The position numbers and the translations under genes are program-made. A model generated the notes under the pieces. It was not told where the DNA came from, made no database searches, and saw only the letters and a list, made by a program, of their open reading frames with translations. A stretch of 64,000 nucleotides of DNA from Pseudomonas sp. TTU2014-080ASC. GTDB taxonomy: Bacteria > Pseudomonadota > Gammaproteobacteria > Pseudomonadales > Pseudomonadaceae. How positions within the stretch are numbered: position 1 is the first letter of the stretch; each line of letters opens with the position of its first letter. The stretch is from the NCBI RefSeq assembly GCF_001446935.1, contig NZ_LKKK01000011.1, positions 310,001-374,000 of the forward strand. Direction: 5' to 3'. Of the stretch, positions 8,438-17,882 are shown in pieces.

Positions 8438-9105
8438 GCAATGTTTTTACCCTTTTGCTTGCCCGCGAGTCGCGCTTGCTCTTTCGACGTCCGGCCGAGC
8501 TGGCCAATCCACTGGTGTTCTTTGCCATTGTGATCGCTTTGTTTCCGTTGGCCGTCGGCCCACAAACCCAGTTGTTACAAAGCCTTTCGCCGGGGCTGAT
8601 ATGGGTGGCGGCATTGTTAGCCGTACTGCTCTCGCTGGACGGGCTTTTTCGCAGTGATTTTGAAGACGGATCACTGGAGCAGTGGGTCCTTTCGCCGCAC
8701 CCCCTGCCTCTTCTGGTTCTGGCAAAGGTGCTGGCACACTGGCTGTTTTCCGGCTTGGCTCTGGTGCTGCTGGCGCCGCTGCTGGCACTGATGTTGGGGT
8801 TGCCAGGACGTTGTCTGCCGGTATTGCTGCTCTCGCTGCTGTTGGGAACACCTATTCTGAGTTTGCTGGGAGCTGTTGGCGCGGCCCTGACTGTAGGCCT
8901 TAAGCGCGGTGGTTTGTTGTTGGCGTTACTGATCCTACCGTTGTACATCCCTGTGCTGATTCTCGGCAGTGGAGCGCTACAAGCCAGCCTGCAAGGATTG
9001 CCGGCGGTCGGTCATTTGTTGTGGCTGGCCAGCCTCACTGCTTTGGCGGTGACCCTGACACCTTTTGCAATTGCCGCAGGTCTGAAGATCAGCGTTGCAG
9101 AGTAA
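8434..9105 (+). CDS. ccmB: CcmB, membrane subunit of the CcmABCD complex
   Basis: Hydrophobic protein of 223 residues with about six membrane helices. The conserved motifs are [16 protein letters not shown], from the first cytoplasmic segment, and [20 protein letters not shown]. CcmB is the permease-like partner of CcmA. ATG 8434 overlaps the ccmA stop by 4 bases, and the N-terminus [20 protein letters not shown] matches the family better than the in-frame ATG 9 bases upstream. A 65-base gap separates it from ccmC. Confidence 0.93.
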   Translation: MSNVFTLLLARESRLLFRRPAELANPLVFFAIVIALFPLAVGPQTQLLQSLSPGLIWVAALLAVLLSLDGLFRSDFEDGSLEQWVLSPHPLPLLVLAKVLAHWLFSGLALVLLAPLLALMLGLPGRCLPVLLLSLLLGTPILSLLGAVGAALTVGLKRGGLLLALLILPLYIPVLILGSGALQASLQGLPAVGHLLWLASLTALAVTLTPFAIAAGLKISVAE

Positions 9106-9170
9106 CGATAAGCCGTATCGGCCGGCTGAGCAGGAAGGCATGAACCGCCCTGCCAAATGGCCTCGCATTG

Positions 9171-9938
9171 ATGAGTAACCTGATGAACTGGACGTGGTTT
9201 CATAAACTCGGCTCGCCCAAGTGGTTTTACGAGATCAGCTCACGCTGGCTGCCCTGGCTGGCCGCGGCTGCTGTTGTCTTGATGATCGTTGGCATGGTCT
9301 GGGGGCTGGCTTTTGCGCCGCCGGATTATCAGCAGGGAAACAGCTTCCGAATTATCTATATCCATGTTCCAGCGGCATTTCTGGCCCAGTCAATTTACGT
9401 CATGCTCGCGGTGGCAGGCATTGTCGGCCTGGTCTGGAAAATGAAACTGGCCGATGTCGCCCTGCAACAGGCAGCACCGATTGGTGCCTGGATGACGGCG
9501 ATTGCGCTGGTCACAGGAGCCGTGTGGGGCAAACCGACCTGGGGCACTTACTGGGTCTGGGATGCACGCCTGACTTCGATGCTGATTCTTCTATTCCTTT
9601 ACTTCGGCGTGATCGCCCTGGGCCAAGCTATCACCAACCGTGACAGCGCCGCTAAGGCCTGTGCGGTGTTGGCGATTGTTGGTGTGATCAATATTCCGAT
9701 CATCAAATACTCGGTGGAGTGGTGGAACACCCTCCATCAGCCTGCCACGTTCAGCGTGGTGGAAAAACCCGCGATGCCGTTCGAAATGTGGATGCCGCTG
9801 CTGATTATGGTGCTCGGCTTCTACTGCTTTTTCGCTGTGGTGTTGCTGATGCGCATGCGCCTTGAAGTACTTAAACGTGAGGCCCGCAGCAGCTGGGTAA
9901 AGGCCGAAGTCAAAGCTCTGGTGGAGAAAAGAAAATGA
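9171..9938 (+). CDS. ccmC: CcmC heme-handling protein
   Basis: Inner-membrane protein that loads heme onto CcmE. It has about six membrane helices and the periplasmic tryptophan-rich heme motif [18 protein letters not shown], flanked by the conserved His residues in IYIHVPAAF and in the WWNTLHQPA loop. Length (255 residues) and order after ccmB are typical. ATG 9171 is listed; a second in-frame ATG at 9183 is also possible. Its stop overlaps the ccmD start by 4 bases. Confidence 0.93.
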   Translation: MSNLMNWTWFHKLGSPKWFYEISSRWLPWLAAAAVVLMIVGMVWGLAFAPPDYQQGNSFRIIYIHVPAAFLAQSIYVMLAVAGIVGLVWKMKLADVALQQAAPIGAWMTAIALVTGAVWGKPTWGTYWVWDARLTSMLILLFLYFGVIALGQAITNRDSAAKACAVLAIVGVINIPIIKYSVEWWNTLHQPATFSVVEKPAMPFEMWMPLLIMVLGFYCFFAVVLLMRMRLEVLKREARSSWVKAEVKALVEKRK

Positions 9939-10111
9939 GTTTCACCAGTTTCAGTGAATTTATCGCCATGGGCACCCATGGTCCGTACGTTTGGTCCTGC
10001 TATGCCATTACTTTGGCTGTGTTGGCGCTGAACGTGGCACTGCCGCTTCTGGCACGTCGCCGTTACCTGCAAGACGAGGCGCGTCGTTTGCGCCGGGAGG
10101 AAATTAAGTGA
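9935..10111 (+). CDS. ccmD: CcmD small membrane subunit
   Basis: 58-residue protein, [20 protein letters not shown] followed by one membrane helix (about residues 20-40) and a basic tail ending RRLRREEIK. CcmD stabilises the CcmABC-CcmE interaction and is commonly missed because of its size. The MGxHGxYVW motif is the family signature. It overlaps ccmC by 4 bases (ATGA) and ccmE by 4 bases (GTGA). Confidence 0.92.
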   Translation: MSFTSFSEFIAMGTHGPYVWSCYAITLAVLALNVALPLLARRRYLQDEARRLRREEIK

Positions 10112-10575
10112 ATCCGGTGCGTAAAAAACGCCTGTTTATCATTCTGGCGATTCTGGCTGGCGTAGGCATCGCCGTTGCGTTGGCACTCAGCGCGCTGCAA
10201 CAGAATATCAACCTGTTCTACACCCCGACTCAGATCGCCAACGGTGAAGCGCCGCAAGACACTCGCATCCGTGCCGGTGGTTTGGTCGAGGCCGGTTCGG
10301 TTAAGCGCTCAGCGGATTCGCTGGAAACCCGATTCGTGGTGTCTGATGGTGCGCATAACGTCACCATCAGCTACACCGGCATTCTTCCTGACCTGTTCCG
10401 TGAAGGGCAGGGCATTGTCGCCATGGGCAAACTGGACGCCGAAGGCCTGCTGGTTGCTGACGAAGTGCTGGCCAAGCACGATGAAAACTACATGCCGCCG
10501 GAAGTGATGCAGGCATTGGAACAGAGTGGGATGAAGCAGAAACACGACGCAGCGACACAAGGGAGCGCTCAATGA
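10108..10575 (+). CDS. ccmE: CcmE heme chaperone
   Basis: Periplasmic heme carrier anchored by one N-terminal helix (about residues 8-29) with an OB-fold beta barrel. The covalent heme-binding histidine is H124 in [10 protein letters not shown], with the conserved Tyr at 128. The GTG start at 10108 overlaps the ccmD stop and gives 155 residues, the normal length; the first residues NPVRKKRL match the family. Stop overlaps ccmF start. Confidence 0.94.
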   Translation: MNPVRKKRLFIILAILAGVGIAVALALSALQQNINLFYTPTQIANGEAPQDTRIRAGGLVEAGSVKRSADSLETRFVVSDGAHNVTISYTGILPDLFREGQGIVAMGKLDAEGLLVADEVLAKHDENYMPPEVMQALEQSGMKQKHDAATQGSAQ

Positions 10576-12545
10576 TTCCTGAGCTTGGCCATCTGGCTAT
10601 GATTCTGGCGCTGTGCATGGCAGTGGTGCAGGCCACTTTGCCATTGATCGGCGCTTGGCGTGGCGACCGTCAGTGGATGGGGTTGGCACAGCCTGCGGCA
10701 TGGGGGCAGTTCGCCTTCCTGCTGATTTCCTTTATCTGCCTGACTTATGCGTTTCTGGTAGACGACTTCAGCGTTGCTTATGTCGCCCACAACTCCAACA
10801 GCATGTTGCCTTGGTACTACAAGTTTAGCGCGGTGTGGGGTGCCCACGAAGGCTCGCTGTTGCTGTGGGGCCTGATTCTGGCGGGCTGGACTTTCGCCGT
10901 GGCGATCTTCTCCCGCCAGTTGCCTGAAGAGATGCTCGCCCGCGTGCTGGCGGTCATGGGCATCATCAGCATCGGTTTCCTGCTGTTCCTGATCGTCACC
11001 TCCAACCCGTTTGAGCGCATCCTGTTCGATACCCCAGCCGATGGCCGCGACCTTAACCCGTTGCTGCAGGACTTCGGTCTTATCGTGCATCCGCCGATGC
11101 TGTACATGGGCTATGTGGGCTTCTCGGTAGCTTTTGCCTTTGCCATTGCTGCTTTGTTGGGCGGCAAGCTGGATGCAGCTTGGGCACGCTGGTCGCGTCC
11201 GTGGACGATTGTGGCCTGGGCCTTTCTCGGCATTGGCATCGCGCTGGGCTCCTGGTGGGCGTACTACGAGCTGGGCTGGGGCGGCTGGTGGTTCTGGGAC
11301 CCGGTTGAAAACGCATCCTTTATGCCTTGGTTGGTCGGTACCGCGTTGATTCACTCGCTGGCGGTTACTGAAAAGCGTGGCGTGTTCAAAAGCTGGACCG
11401 TGTTGCTGGCCATTGCCGCGTTTTCCCTGAGCTTGCTGGGGACCTTCTTGGTCCGTTCCGGCGTGCTGACCTCGGTGCATGCGTTCGCCAGTGACCCTGA
11501 GCGCGGTACCTTCGTGCTGGCCTTCTTACTGGTGGTTGTGGGCAGTTCGCTGACCCTGTTCGCCATCCGTGCACCGGTGGTGAAAAGCCAGGTGGGCTTT
11601 GCCCTGTGGTCGCGGGAGACCTTCCTGCTGGTGAATAACCTGATTCTGGTGGTGGCGGCTGCCATGATCCTGCTCGGCACCCTGTATCCGTTGGTGCTGG
11701 ATGCGATCAGCGGAGCCAAGCTGTCGGTTGGCCCACCTTATTTCAATGCGTTGTTCGTGCCGCTGATGGCGCTGTTGATGGCAATGATTGCGGTCGGCGT
11801 GATCGTGCGCTGGAAAGACACGCCGCTGAACTGGCTGATCAGCATGCTCAGCCCGGTACTGATCGGCAGTGTTGTGCTGGCTGTGGCTGCGACTTTCCTG
11901 ATCGGCGATTTTAACTGGGGCGTGTTGGCGGTCTGGCTGCTGGCAGCCTGGATCATCTTCGCCGCTATCCGTGACATCTTCGACAAGACCCGTCACAAAG
12001 GTTTGCTCAAAGGTTTGCCAACGCTTGGGCGCAGCTACTGGGGCATGCACCTGGCGCATCTGGGTATGGCTGTCTGTGCCCTGGGCGTGGTGCTGACCAG
12101 CGTGGGTAGTTACGAGCGTGATATGCGCATGGCTCCGGGCGACAGCGTGGAGATTGGCGGTTACCAGTTTGTTTTTGAAGGTGCCAAACACTTTGAAGGC
12201 CCTAACTTCACCTCTGATAAAGGCACCGTGCGTGTCCTCAAAAACGGTGAAGAGCTGTCCGTGCTGCACCCTGAAAAACGTCTGTATGTCGTGCAACAGG
12301 CAACCATGACTGAAGCGGGCATTGACGCCGGACTGACCCGTGACCTGTTCGTCGCCTTGGGCGAGCCGTTGGATAACGGTGCCTGGGCGGTGCGTGTGCA
12401 CATCAAGCCGTTTGTGCGCTGGATTTGGTTGGGTGGCTTACTGATGGGCTTCGGTGGCTTCCTTGCGGCGGCTGACAAGCGCTACCGGATGAAAGTCAGA
12501 ACACGTGTACGTGATGCGCTGGGCATGACGGAGGCCAAAGCATGA
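10572..12545 (+). CDS. ccmF: CcmF, cytochrome c heme lyase core subunit
   Basis: 657-residue polytopic membrane protein that, with CcmH and CcmI, attaches heme to apocytochrome c. The WWD heme motif [20 protein letters not shown] is near residues 235-255, and conserved His residues flank it ([32 protein letters not shown]). A large periplasmic domain precedes the last helix. It overlaps ccmE and ccmG by 4 bases each, so the operon is translationally coupled throughout. Confidence 0.95.
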   Translation: MIPELGHLAMILALCMAVVQATLPLIGAWRGDRQWMGLAQPAAWGQFAFLLISFICLTYAFLVDDFSVAYVAHNSNSMLPWYYKFSAVWGAHEGSLLLWGLILAGWTFAVAIFSRQLPEEMLARVLAVMGIISIGFLLFLIVTSNPFERILFDTPADGRDLNPLLQDFGLIVHPPMLYMGYVGFSVAFAFAIAALLGGKLDAAWARWSRPWTIVAWAFLGIGIALGSWWAYYELGWGGWWFWDPVENASFMPWLVGTALIHSLAVTEKRGVFKSWTVLLAIAAFSLSLLGTFLVRSGVLTSVHAFASDPERGTFVLAFLLVVVGSSLTLFAIRAPVVKSQVGFALWSRETFLLVNNLILVVAAAMILLGTLYPLVLDAISGAKLSVGPPYFNALFVPLMALLMAMIAVGVIVRWKDTPLNWLISMLSPVLIGSVVLAVAATFLIGDFNWGVLAVWLLAAWIIFAAIRDIFDKTRHKGLLKGLPTLGRSYWGMHLAHLGMAVCALGVVLTSVGSYERDMRMAPGDSVEIGGYQFVFEGAKHFEGPNFTSDKGTVRVLKNGEELSVLHPEKRLYVVQQATMTEAGIDAGLTRDLFVALGEPLDNGAWAVRVHIKPFVRWIWLGGLLMGFGGFLAAADKRYRMKVRTRVRDALGMTEAKA

Positions 12546-13078
12546 AACGTCTGTTGTTGTTGATCCCCCTGGCGGTTTTTCTGGGTATTGCGGTGTTTCT
12601 CTATCGTGGCCTGTTTCTTGATCCGTCGGAGCTGCCTTCAGCACTGATTGGCAAACCGCTGCCGGCCTTCGCCCTGTCTGATGTGCAAACGGGCAAGTCG
12701 ATGACTGAGGCCGACCTCAAGGGCAAGCCTGCGCTGGTCAACGTCTGGGCGACCTGGTGTGTAGCCTGTCGGGTTGAACATCCGGTGCTGAACAAGCTGG
12801 CTGAGATGGGTGTGAACATCTATGGCGTCAACTACAAAGACGACAACGCTGCTGCGCAGAAGTGGCTGAAGGATTTCCACAATCCGTACCAGCTTAACGT
12901 GGCCGATCCTGCTGGCAGTCTGGGGCTAGATCTGGGCGTGTACGGTGCGCCGGAAACCTTCCTGATCGACAAGGACGGCATCATCCGTCACAAGTTTGTC
13001 GGAGTGATTGATGAGCGTGTCTGGCGCGAGCAACTGGCCCCGCTGTATCAGCAACTGGTGGATGAGGCGCAGCCATGA
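12542..13078 (+). CDS. ccmG: CcmG/DsbE thiol-disulfide oxidoreductase
   Basis: Membrane-anchored periplasmic thioredoxin that keeps apocytochrome or CcmH cysteines reduced. It has one N-terminal helix (about residues 4-22) and a thioredoxin fold with active site WCVAC (C73 and C76), the DsbE-type GVNYKD motif and the cis-Pro region YGAPETFLID. 178 residues. It overlaps both neighbours by 4 bases. Confidence 0.95.
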   Translation: MKRLLLLIPLAVFLGIAVFLYRGLFLDPSELPSALIGKPLPAFALSDVQTGKSMTEADLKGKPALVNVWATWCVACRVEHPVLNKLAEMGVNIYGVNYKDDNAAAQKWLKDFHNPYQLNVADPAGSLGLDLGVYGAPETFLIDKDGIIRHKFVGVIDERVWREQLAPLYQQLVDEAQP

Positions 13079-13557
13079 AACGCTTTCTGAGCGCTGTCGC
13101 GTTGGGGCTGGCTATCTTCAGCACGGCCCAGGCAGCTATCGATACCTACGAATTTGCCAATGAGGCGGAGCGTCAGCGCTATCGCAATCTGGTGGAGGAG
13201 CTGCGTTGCCCGAAGTGTCAGAACCAGAACATTGCGGATTCTGACGCGCCAATTGCTATGGACCTGCGCGCGCAGATCTTCCGCATGCTGGAAGAGGGCA
13301 AGAGCAACGATCAGATCATCGATTATCTGGTCAGCCGCTATGGCGATTTCGTCCTCTATAACCCTCCTGTGACTAGCCGCACTCTGTTGCTGTGGTACGG
13401 CCCGGCCGGTTTGCTGGTCGGTGGCTTTATTCTGCTGGGCGTAATTCTTGTACGCCGTCGCCGTGTCAGCAGTGAAGGCTCGGCGTCCGGGCTGTCTGCG
13501 GATGAACAGCAGCGCCTGTCGGCATTGCTTAACTCGCCTCTGGATAAGAAAGACTGA
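13075..13557 (+). CDS. ccmH: CcmH cytochrome c maturation thioreductase
   Basis: Short (CcmL-type) CcmH of 160 residues with a cleavable-looking signal (first 20 residues), the redox motif LRCPKCQNQNIADS (C45 and C48) in a small three-helix domain, and one C-terminal membrane helix (about 103-122) before a basic RRRR segment. It reduces apocytochrome CXXCH cysteines. In enterobacteria this domain is fused to the CcmI part; here they are separate genes, as in other Pseudomonas. Confidence 0.94.
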   Translation: MKRFLSAVALGLAIFSTAQAAIDTYEFANEAERQRYRNLVEELRCPKCQNQNIADSDAPIAMDLRAQIFRMLEEGKSNDQIIDYLVSRYGDFVLYNPPVTSRTLLLWYGPAGLLVGGFILLGVILVRRRRVSSEGSASGLSADEQQRLSALLNSPLDKKD

Positions 13558-14771
13558 TGATCGAATTCTGGTTGTGTGCCGGGCTGTTGTTGTTGGCTGC
13601 TCTGGCGTTTCTGCTGATACCCATTCTGCGTGGCCGTAAGGCTCAGGCGGAAGAGGATCGCACTGCCCTTAACGTCACCCTGTATCAGGAACGTCTGAAC
13701 GAGCTGCAAGCGCAGCATGCTGCGGGAGCTTTGAGTGACCAACAGCTGGCCGATGGCCGCGATGAAGCTGCACGTGAGCTACTGGCGGATACCGAAGGTG
13801 CCCAGGCGCTGCCGGTACAGCGCCGTTTGGGCTCGGCCATTCCCCTGATTGCCGCGGTACTGGTGCCGTTTGTGGGCATTGGTTTGTACATGCACTGGGG
13901 CGCGCAGGAAGAGATCGAACAGGCACGCCTGTTTGCTCAGCAGCCCAAAGACATTCAGGAAATGACTGAGCGTCTTGAGATAGCGGTCAAGATGAACCCT
14001 GAATCGCCTGAGAGCTGGTATTTCCTTGGTCGTGCTTATATGGCTCAGGATCGGGCCGCTGATGCGGCTCCGGCGTTCGAAAAAGCCGTCAATCTGGCCA
14101 ACCGTGCACCTGAGTTGTTGGGCCAGTGGGCGCAAGCGCTGTACTTCGCCGGTGACAAAAAGTGGACTGATCAGCTGCAGAGTCTCAGTGATGAAGCGCT
14201 TAAGGCTGATCCGAATGAGGCAACCACTCTGGGCCTGCTGGGCATCGCGGCTTTTGAGGAAGGACGCTATGCAGTTGCCGTGGAGAACTGGCAGAAGCTG
14301 GTGGCCTTGCTGCCTGCTGAAGACCCTTCGCGTCAGGCCATTGAAGGCGGGATTCAGCGGGCGCGTGAGCAGTATGCGGCGGAGTCGGGCGAGCAGCTGC
14401 CAGCCACTGCTCCGGCAGCTGTGCACAGCCTGACGGTACGCGTGGCGTTGGCTGATGAGCTGAAAAGCAAAGTTCAGGCAGATGACACTGTGTTTGTATT
14501 TGCCCGAGCTGTCTCTGGCCCACCGATGCCACTTGCGGTTAAGCGCCTGAAAGTCTCGGAGCTGCCTGCTGAAGTGACGCTGTCGGATAACGACGCGATG
14601 ATGCCGGACATGAAAATCTCCGGCTTTGCTCAGGTCCAGTTGGCTGCACGTATTTCCCGCAGCGGCAATGCAACCGCTGGCGAGTGGGTAGCGAATGGTC
14701 CGGCAGTGGCCAGCGACAGCAAAGAAGCCCAGAACCTGCTGATTGATACCGCGGACGTACGCCAGCCATGA
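13557..14771 (+). CDS. ccmI: CcmI/CycH apocytochrome c chaperone (TPR protein)
   Basis: 404-residue membrane protein. Two N-terminal helices (about residues 2-22 and 93-111) flank a cytoplasmic loop. The periplasmic part has TPR repeats (about 140-270, for example ESWYFLGRAYMAQDRAADAA), followed by a C-terminal domain of about 120 residues. It binds the C-terminus of apocytochrome c and presents it to CcmFH. The ATG overlaps the ccmH stop by one base (TGATGA) and its own stop overlaps the next gene by 4. Confidence 0.92.
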   Translation: MIEFWLCAGLLLLAALAFLLIPILRGRKAQAEEDRTALNVTLYQERLNELQAQHAAGALSDQQLADGRDEAARELLADTEGAQALPVQRRLGSAIPLIAAVLVPFVGIGLYMHWGAQEEIEQARLFAQQPKDIQEMTERLEIAVKMNPESPESWYFLGRAYMAQDRAADAAPAFEKAVNLANRAPELLGQWAQALYFAGDKKWTDQLQSLSDEALKADPNEATTLGLLGIAAFEEGRYAVAVENWQKLVALLPAEDPSRQAIEGGIQRAREQYAAESGEQLPATAPAAVHSLTVRVALADELKSKVQADDTVFVFARAVSGPPMPLAVKRLKVSELPAEVTLSDNDAMMPDMKISGFAQVQLAARISRSGNATAGEWVANGPAVASDSKEAQNLLIDTADVRQP

Positions 14772-15097
14772 TCCGACTGAGTCGTGCGCTGGTGCTGCTG
14801 GGGATATTTAGCCTCGGCGCTTGCGTACAGGTTCCGGTTACGCCGCCAGTACCGGCGGCTAAGCCCGGTGCGAGCAGTAATCATCCGCGCTTTGCTCCGC
14901 CGCCAGGTGTGCAAAGCCGTTGGGATGCTGTGCTGGGTGTGTACGTGGTGTCAGGCACGCCGCATCTGTATTACCGAGAGCGCACCTATTATCGCTGGGA
15001 CGCAGGCTGGAGCTGGTCCACATCCGTCAGTGGTCCGTGGACAGCGACTGACACCAGTGGTGTGCCGCCAGGCTTGTCGCGCTATTACGGGCATTAA
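14768..15097 (+). CDS. Small putative outer-membrane lipoprotein at the end of the ccm operon
   Basis: 109 residues with a lipoprotein signal: hydrophobic stretch 7-18, then lipobox LGAC with C19. The mature part is proline-rich (VPVTPPVPAAKPG), followed by an aromatic module with HLYYRERTYYRWDAGWSWST, a repeat of Tyr and Trp residues resembling small YXXW-type envelope lipoproteins. It overlaps ccmI by 4 bases and ends just before a strong terminator, so it is co-transcribed with ccm. No link to cytochrome biogenesis is established; function unknown. Confidence 0.8.
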   Translation: MIRLSRALVLLGIFSLGACVQVPVTPPVPAAKPGASSNHPRFAPPPGVQSRWDAVLGVYVVSGTPHLYYRERTYYRWDAGWSWSTSVSGPWTATDTSGVPPGLSRYYGH

Positions 15098-15110
15098 TTT
15101 GTCCCAATGA

Positions 15111-15147
15111 AAAAGGCCGCCAGGGTTCAGCTCTGGCGGCCTTTTTT
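15111..15147. terminator. Bidirectional intrinsic terminator, ccm operon / mlaA
   Basis: A perfect 9-bp stem GGCCGCCAG (115-123 of 15 kb) pairs with CTGGCGGCC (133-141) and is followed by TTTTTT on the plus strand; AAAA precedes it, so it also works for mlaA on the minus strand. Confidence 0.92.
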
Positions 15148-15162
15148 GTGGGCGCTGGGATG

Positions 15163-15939
15163 TTAGTCAGCCACTTGCAACTTTCGCGCTTCGCTATAGA
15201 CGAACCGGACCTTTTCGTACTCAAACGGAGAGTTCAATTGGCCGTAGCGGAAGTTTACGGTGGAGCGCTGATCAACAATTTCCAGCAGGGTGATCTCTGG
15301 GTGGTTGCTGCTGGTTTCAGCCACATTCAGCCAATTGACGTAATGCTTGGTGCCGTAGTCAGCTGCCAGGCCAGCTGCATCACGTACGCTGGAGGGCCCC
15401 AACAGCGGCAGGATCAGATAGGGGCCAGCGGGGACTCCGTAGTAGCCCAACGTCTGGCCAAAGTCCTCAGCGTTGCGGTGCAGACCCATTTTGGTCGCTG
15501 GGTCCCAGATTCCGCCAATGCCCAGCAGGGTGTTAATCATCAGGCGCGCGGTGGTTTCCATCGAACGTTGGGGCTTGAGCTGGAGCACGCTATTAACCAA
15601 GGTGGGAACTTCGCCGAGGTTGCGGAAGAAGTTGCTGACACCCGTCTCCAGCAGGTCTGGGGTGATGTAACGGTAGCCTTCAACCACCGGCAAAAACACC
15701 CACTCATCGAAGCGGTAGTTGAAGTGGTAAACGCGGCGGTTCCAAGACTCCAGCGGGTCATAGACGTTCAGGGCGTTGAGGGTTGAGCGTTCAAACTCAC
15801 GTTGATCCAGTCCCGGATTAAACTGCAGCTGCTGCAGCGGGTTCTTGAAACCGTCGGCGTCAGCGGCTGGTTGGGCGTGAACCAGGGTGCCTGTCAGCAT
15901 CAGGCCTGCGCACAGGCTGTAGGAGACGAACTTAGCCAC
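15163..15939 (-). CDS. mlaA: MlaA/VacJ family outer-membrane lipid asymmetry protein
   Basis: Outer-membrane component of the Mla system that removes surface phospholipids and passes them to MlaC. Family signatures are DPLESWNRRVYHFNYRFDEW, VSNFFRNLGEVPTLVN, GIGGIWDPATKMGL and GYYGVPAGPYLILPLLGPSS. The GTG at 15939 is the likely start (MAKFVSYSLC...), giving a signal peptide ending VHA-QPA at residue 22. No lipobox Cys is at the cleavage site, unlike the E. coli lipoprotein. The start overlaps the end of the hydrolase gene by 8 bases, indicating coupling. Length is 258 residues. Confidence 0.88.
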   Translation of the reverse strand: MAKFVSYSLCAGLMLTGTLVHAQPAADADGFKNPLQQLQFNPGLDQREFERSTLNALNVYDPLESWNRRVYHFNYRFDEWVFLPVVEGYRYITPDLLETGVSNFFRNLGEVPTLVNSVLQLKPQRSMETTARLMINTLLGIGGIWDPATKMGLHRNAEDFGQTLGYYGVPAGPYLILPLLGPSSVRDAAGLAADYGTKHYVNWLNVAETSSNHPEITLLEIVDQRSTVNFRYGQLNSPFEYEKVRFVYSEARKLQVAD

Positions 15940-17230
15940 GGAAGAACTCCAGCATGGCGTCGCTGTTGACGCGATAGTTGAGGTTGCCGCAATGGCCACC
16001 GTATGGATAAAGGGTCAGGCGATCGCCAAAGGTTTGACGTAGAAAACCAATGTCTCCGGGGCCTAGGATGATGTCGTCGGCGTTGTGCATCACTGCGATC
16101 TTGCTGTTGTTTTGCAGGTAGTCTTTGAGAGCATAGAGGCTGATTTCGTCGACCAGCTGGGTGACGCTGCCACCACCCGTGCGGGCCCGCCACATCGGAA
16201 TCAGTTGCTCGGTCATGTAGCAATCAAAGTCGCAGTACAGCGCGTTTTTGAAGAGCGGCGTGAGGCTGGTGCCCTCTTTGATCGGGTAGCCGATAGGTGT
16301 CACCAGCCCACGGCGGTTGATCAGATCTGAGGTGAAGGCAATATCCGCCGAGGCAAAGCGGAATACAGTGCCAATCAGCATGGCCAGCTGTTCGTTACTG
16401 AGCTGTTCCTTGGAATTCTGGAAGTCGAAAAGCATGGCTTCGTTAATATCGACATAGCCTTTGCTCTGAAAGTAGCGAGCCAGTTTGTTCAGCACCAACT
16501 CATAGAAAGTGGTGGTGTCATCCACATCCTTGACGTGGGTCTGTACCAGTTTGTCGAGGTTGGTGATGGATGTGTACAGGTTCACCGGCGGGTTGAGCAG
16601 CAGCACCCGCTTGAAATTGAAGCTCTGTTTGGTTTCGTCCATTTTGCTGACAAAGGCTGCGTTCAGGGCACCGAGGCTGTAACCGGTCAGGTAGAAGTCG
16701 CTGACTTCAAGGTCATGGTGCTTGGCACGGATTGCCTGCATGGCCAGATACAGGTCGGCGGCGTCGTCTTGGCTCAGGCCCGGCGTGGCGGTACGGGATG
16801 CGGAGACAATAAAGTCGAAGCTGGTCGGGGATGAAAGCTGTACTACGTGATAGCCCGCGCCGTAAAAGAGCTTCTTCAGATAGTCTGGAGTGCTACCGGA
16901 GTAGGGGGTTCCTGTACCCGCGATGATAAAGATCAGTGGTGCTTTGCCAGGCTGTTCAGCCAAGCGATAGCGCATCTTAGTCACCGACCAGAAGTTTTCC
17001 GGGACTTCAAACTCGCGCTCCGGGCGCAGTTGAATTTTGTAGTCGGCCTGTTTGATCTTGTCATCTGATGGCAGCGTGGGCTGCAACATCGATGGTGTGG
17101 TGGCGATTGTGGCTTCAAAAGGATTAGTCAGCGGATAGCCATAGGTGCTGGCGTCTATATCGGCTGCGTGCAGTTGGCTCGCGGTGGCCAAGCATCCTAC
17201 TAAGGCGAGCAAGCGTGATCTGTACGACAT
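15932..17230 (-). CDS. Secreted alpha/beta-hydrolase (serine esterase-like)
   Basis: 432-residue protein with a Sec signal (residues 1-23, cut near LHA-AD). An alpha/beta-hydrolase core shows an oxyanion-type IIAGTGTPYSGS strand, the nucleophile elbow GYSLG (S185), a possible acid in HNADDIILG and a C-terminal His in YPYGGHCGN. ATG 17230 is taken; a TTG 24 bases upstream would only add MPRARDFA. It is read into mlaA with an 8-base overlap, so a role on envelope lipids is plausible but unproven. Substrate unknown. Confidence 0.78.
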   Translation of the reverse strand: MSYRSRLLALVGCLATASQLHAADIDASTYGYPLTNPFEATIATTPSMLQPTLPSDDKIKQADYKIQLRPEREFEVPENFWSVTKMRYRLAEQPGKAPLIFIIAGTGTPYSGSTPDYLKKLFYGAGYHVVQLSSPTSFDFIVSASRTATPGLSQDDAADLYLAMQAIRAKHHDLEVSDFYLTGYSLGALNAAFVSKMDETKQSFNFKRVLLLNPPVNLYTSITNLDKLVQTHVKDVDDTTTFYELVLNKLARYFQSKGYVDINEAMLFDFQNSKEQLSNEQLAMLIGTVFRFASADIAFTSDLINRRGLVTPIGYPIKEGTSLTPLFKNALYCDFDCYMTEQLIPMWRARTGGGSVTQLVDEISLYALKDYLQNNSKIAVMHNADDIILGPGDIGFLRQTFGDRLTLYPYGGHCGNLNYRVNSDAMLEFFRG

Positions 17231-17513
17231 GGCAAAGTCTCTGGCACGGGGCAACTTGGATTATCGGTGCGAAATATGACTGTATAAAACCGGCTAAGTG
17301 CGACGCCGTTATATTAAACAGGTCTAAAAAATGAAATTATCGAGGCGTTTAGGTTGGTGGAAGGGACGTCCGTTTAATTTTTCCATTCCCACTGGCTGTA
17401 TTAACTCCATTCAGACTCAAGTGTAGATAGGCATTCGCCTGCTGCTGAAAATTTCAGTGTCACCGGGCTTGTGAGAGCCTATTCTTGGCAGCTGATTTTT
17501 TAAGCGGACTTTT

Positions 17514-17882
17514 ATGAAGCGCTATTTACCATTCGTCCTTCTGTTTGCCCTGGTTGCTATCGTGCTTAGCGCTAGCCTGATGCTGCGCACTCAACTGATG
17601 GAGGACGACCGCTGGGTGGGCCTGTGTGTCAGTGAACCTGATCTGTGGGGTTGTCAACTGCGGGCGACGCTGGGTTGGTTAATCCATTTTGGCTATATCG
17701 CCTATTCGGCGCTGGCTGTTGCCGTGCTGGGATTTATCTGGCGCGGACGGCTAGGCAAGATGATTGCAGGCCTGGCGTTATTAATCAGCGTGCTGGCACT
17801 GGTGCTCTACAGTGCCAGCCTTGGAGCGGTGGCTGCGGTGCTGGCGCTGTTGCGCGTGGTCCGGGCTGATAAAACTGCCTGA
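17514..17882 (+). CDS. Small unknown membrane protein
   Basis: 122 residues, not recognised. It has an N-terminal hydrophobic helix (about 5-24), a short polar loop with two cysteines (WVGLCVSEPDLWGC), then about three more membrane helices (about 52-72, 82-102 and 98-116 merging). ATG 17514 follows a weak purine-rich site. It ends one base before the stop of the convergent GH17 gene, with no room for a terminator. The 259-base gap upstream is AT-rich and holds the divergent promoters for this gene and the hydrolase. Confidence 0.65.
   Translation: MKRYLPFVLLFALVAIVLSASLMLRTQLMEDDRWVGLCVSEPDLWGCQLRATLGWLIHFGYIAYSALAVAVLGFIWRGRLGKMIAGLALLISVLALVLYSASLGAVAAVLALLRVVRADKTA

Noticed and set aside
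10569..11480. 303-codon minus-strand frame opposite ccmF
   Set aside because: Composition (Gln, His, Arg rich) is that of a reverse-strand shadow; ccmF is certain on the other strand.
15148..15786. 212-codon plus-strand frame opposite mlaA
   Set aside because: The minus-strand translation is a clear MlaA protein; this one has no homology signature.
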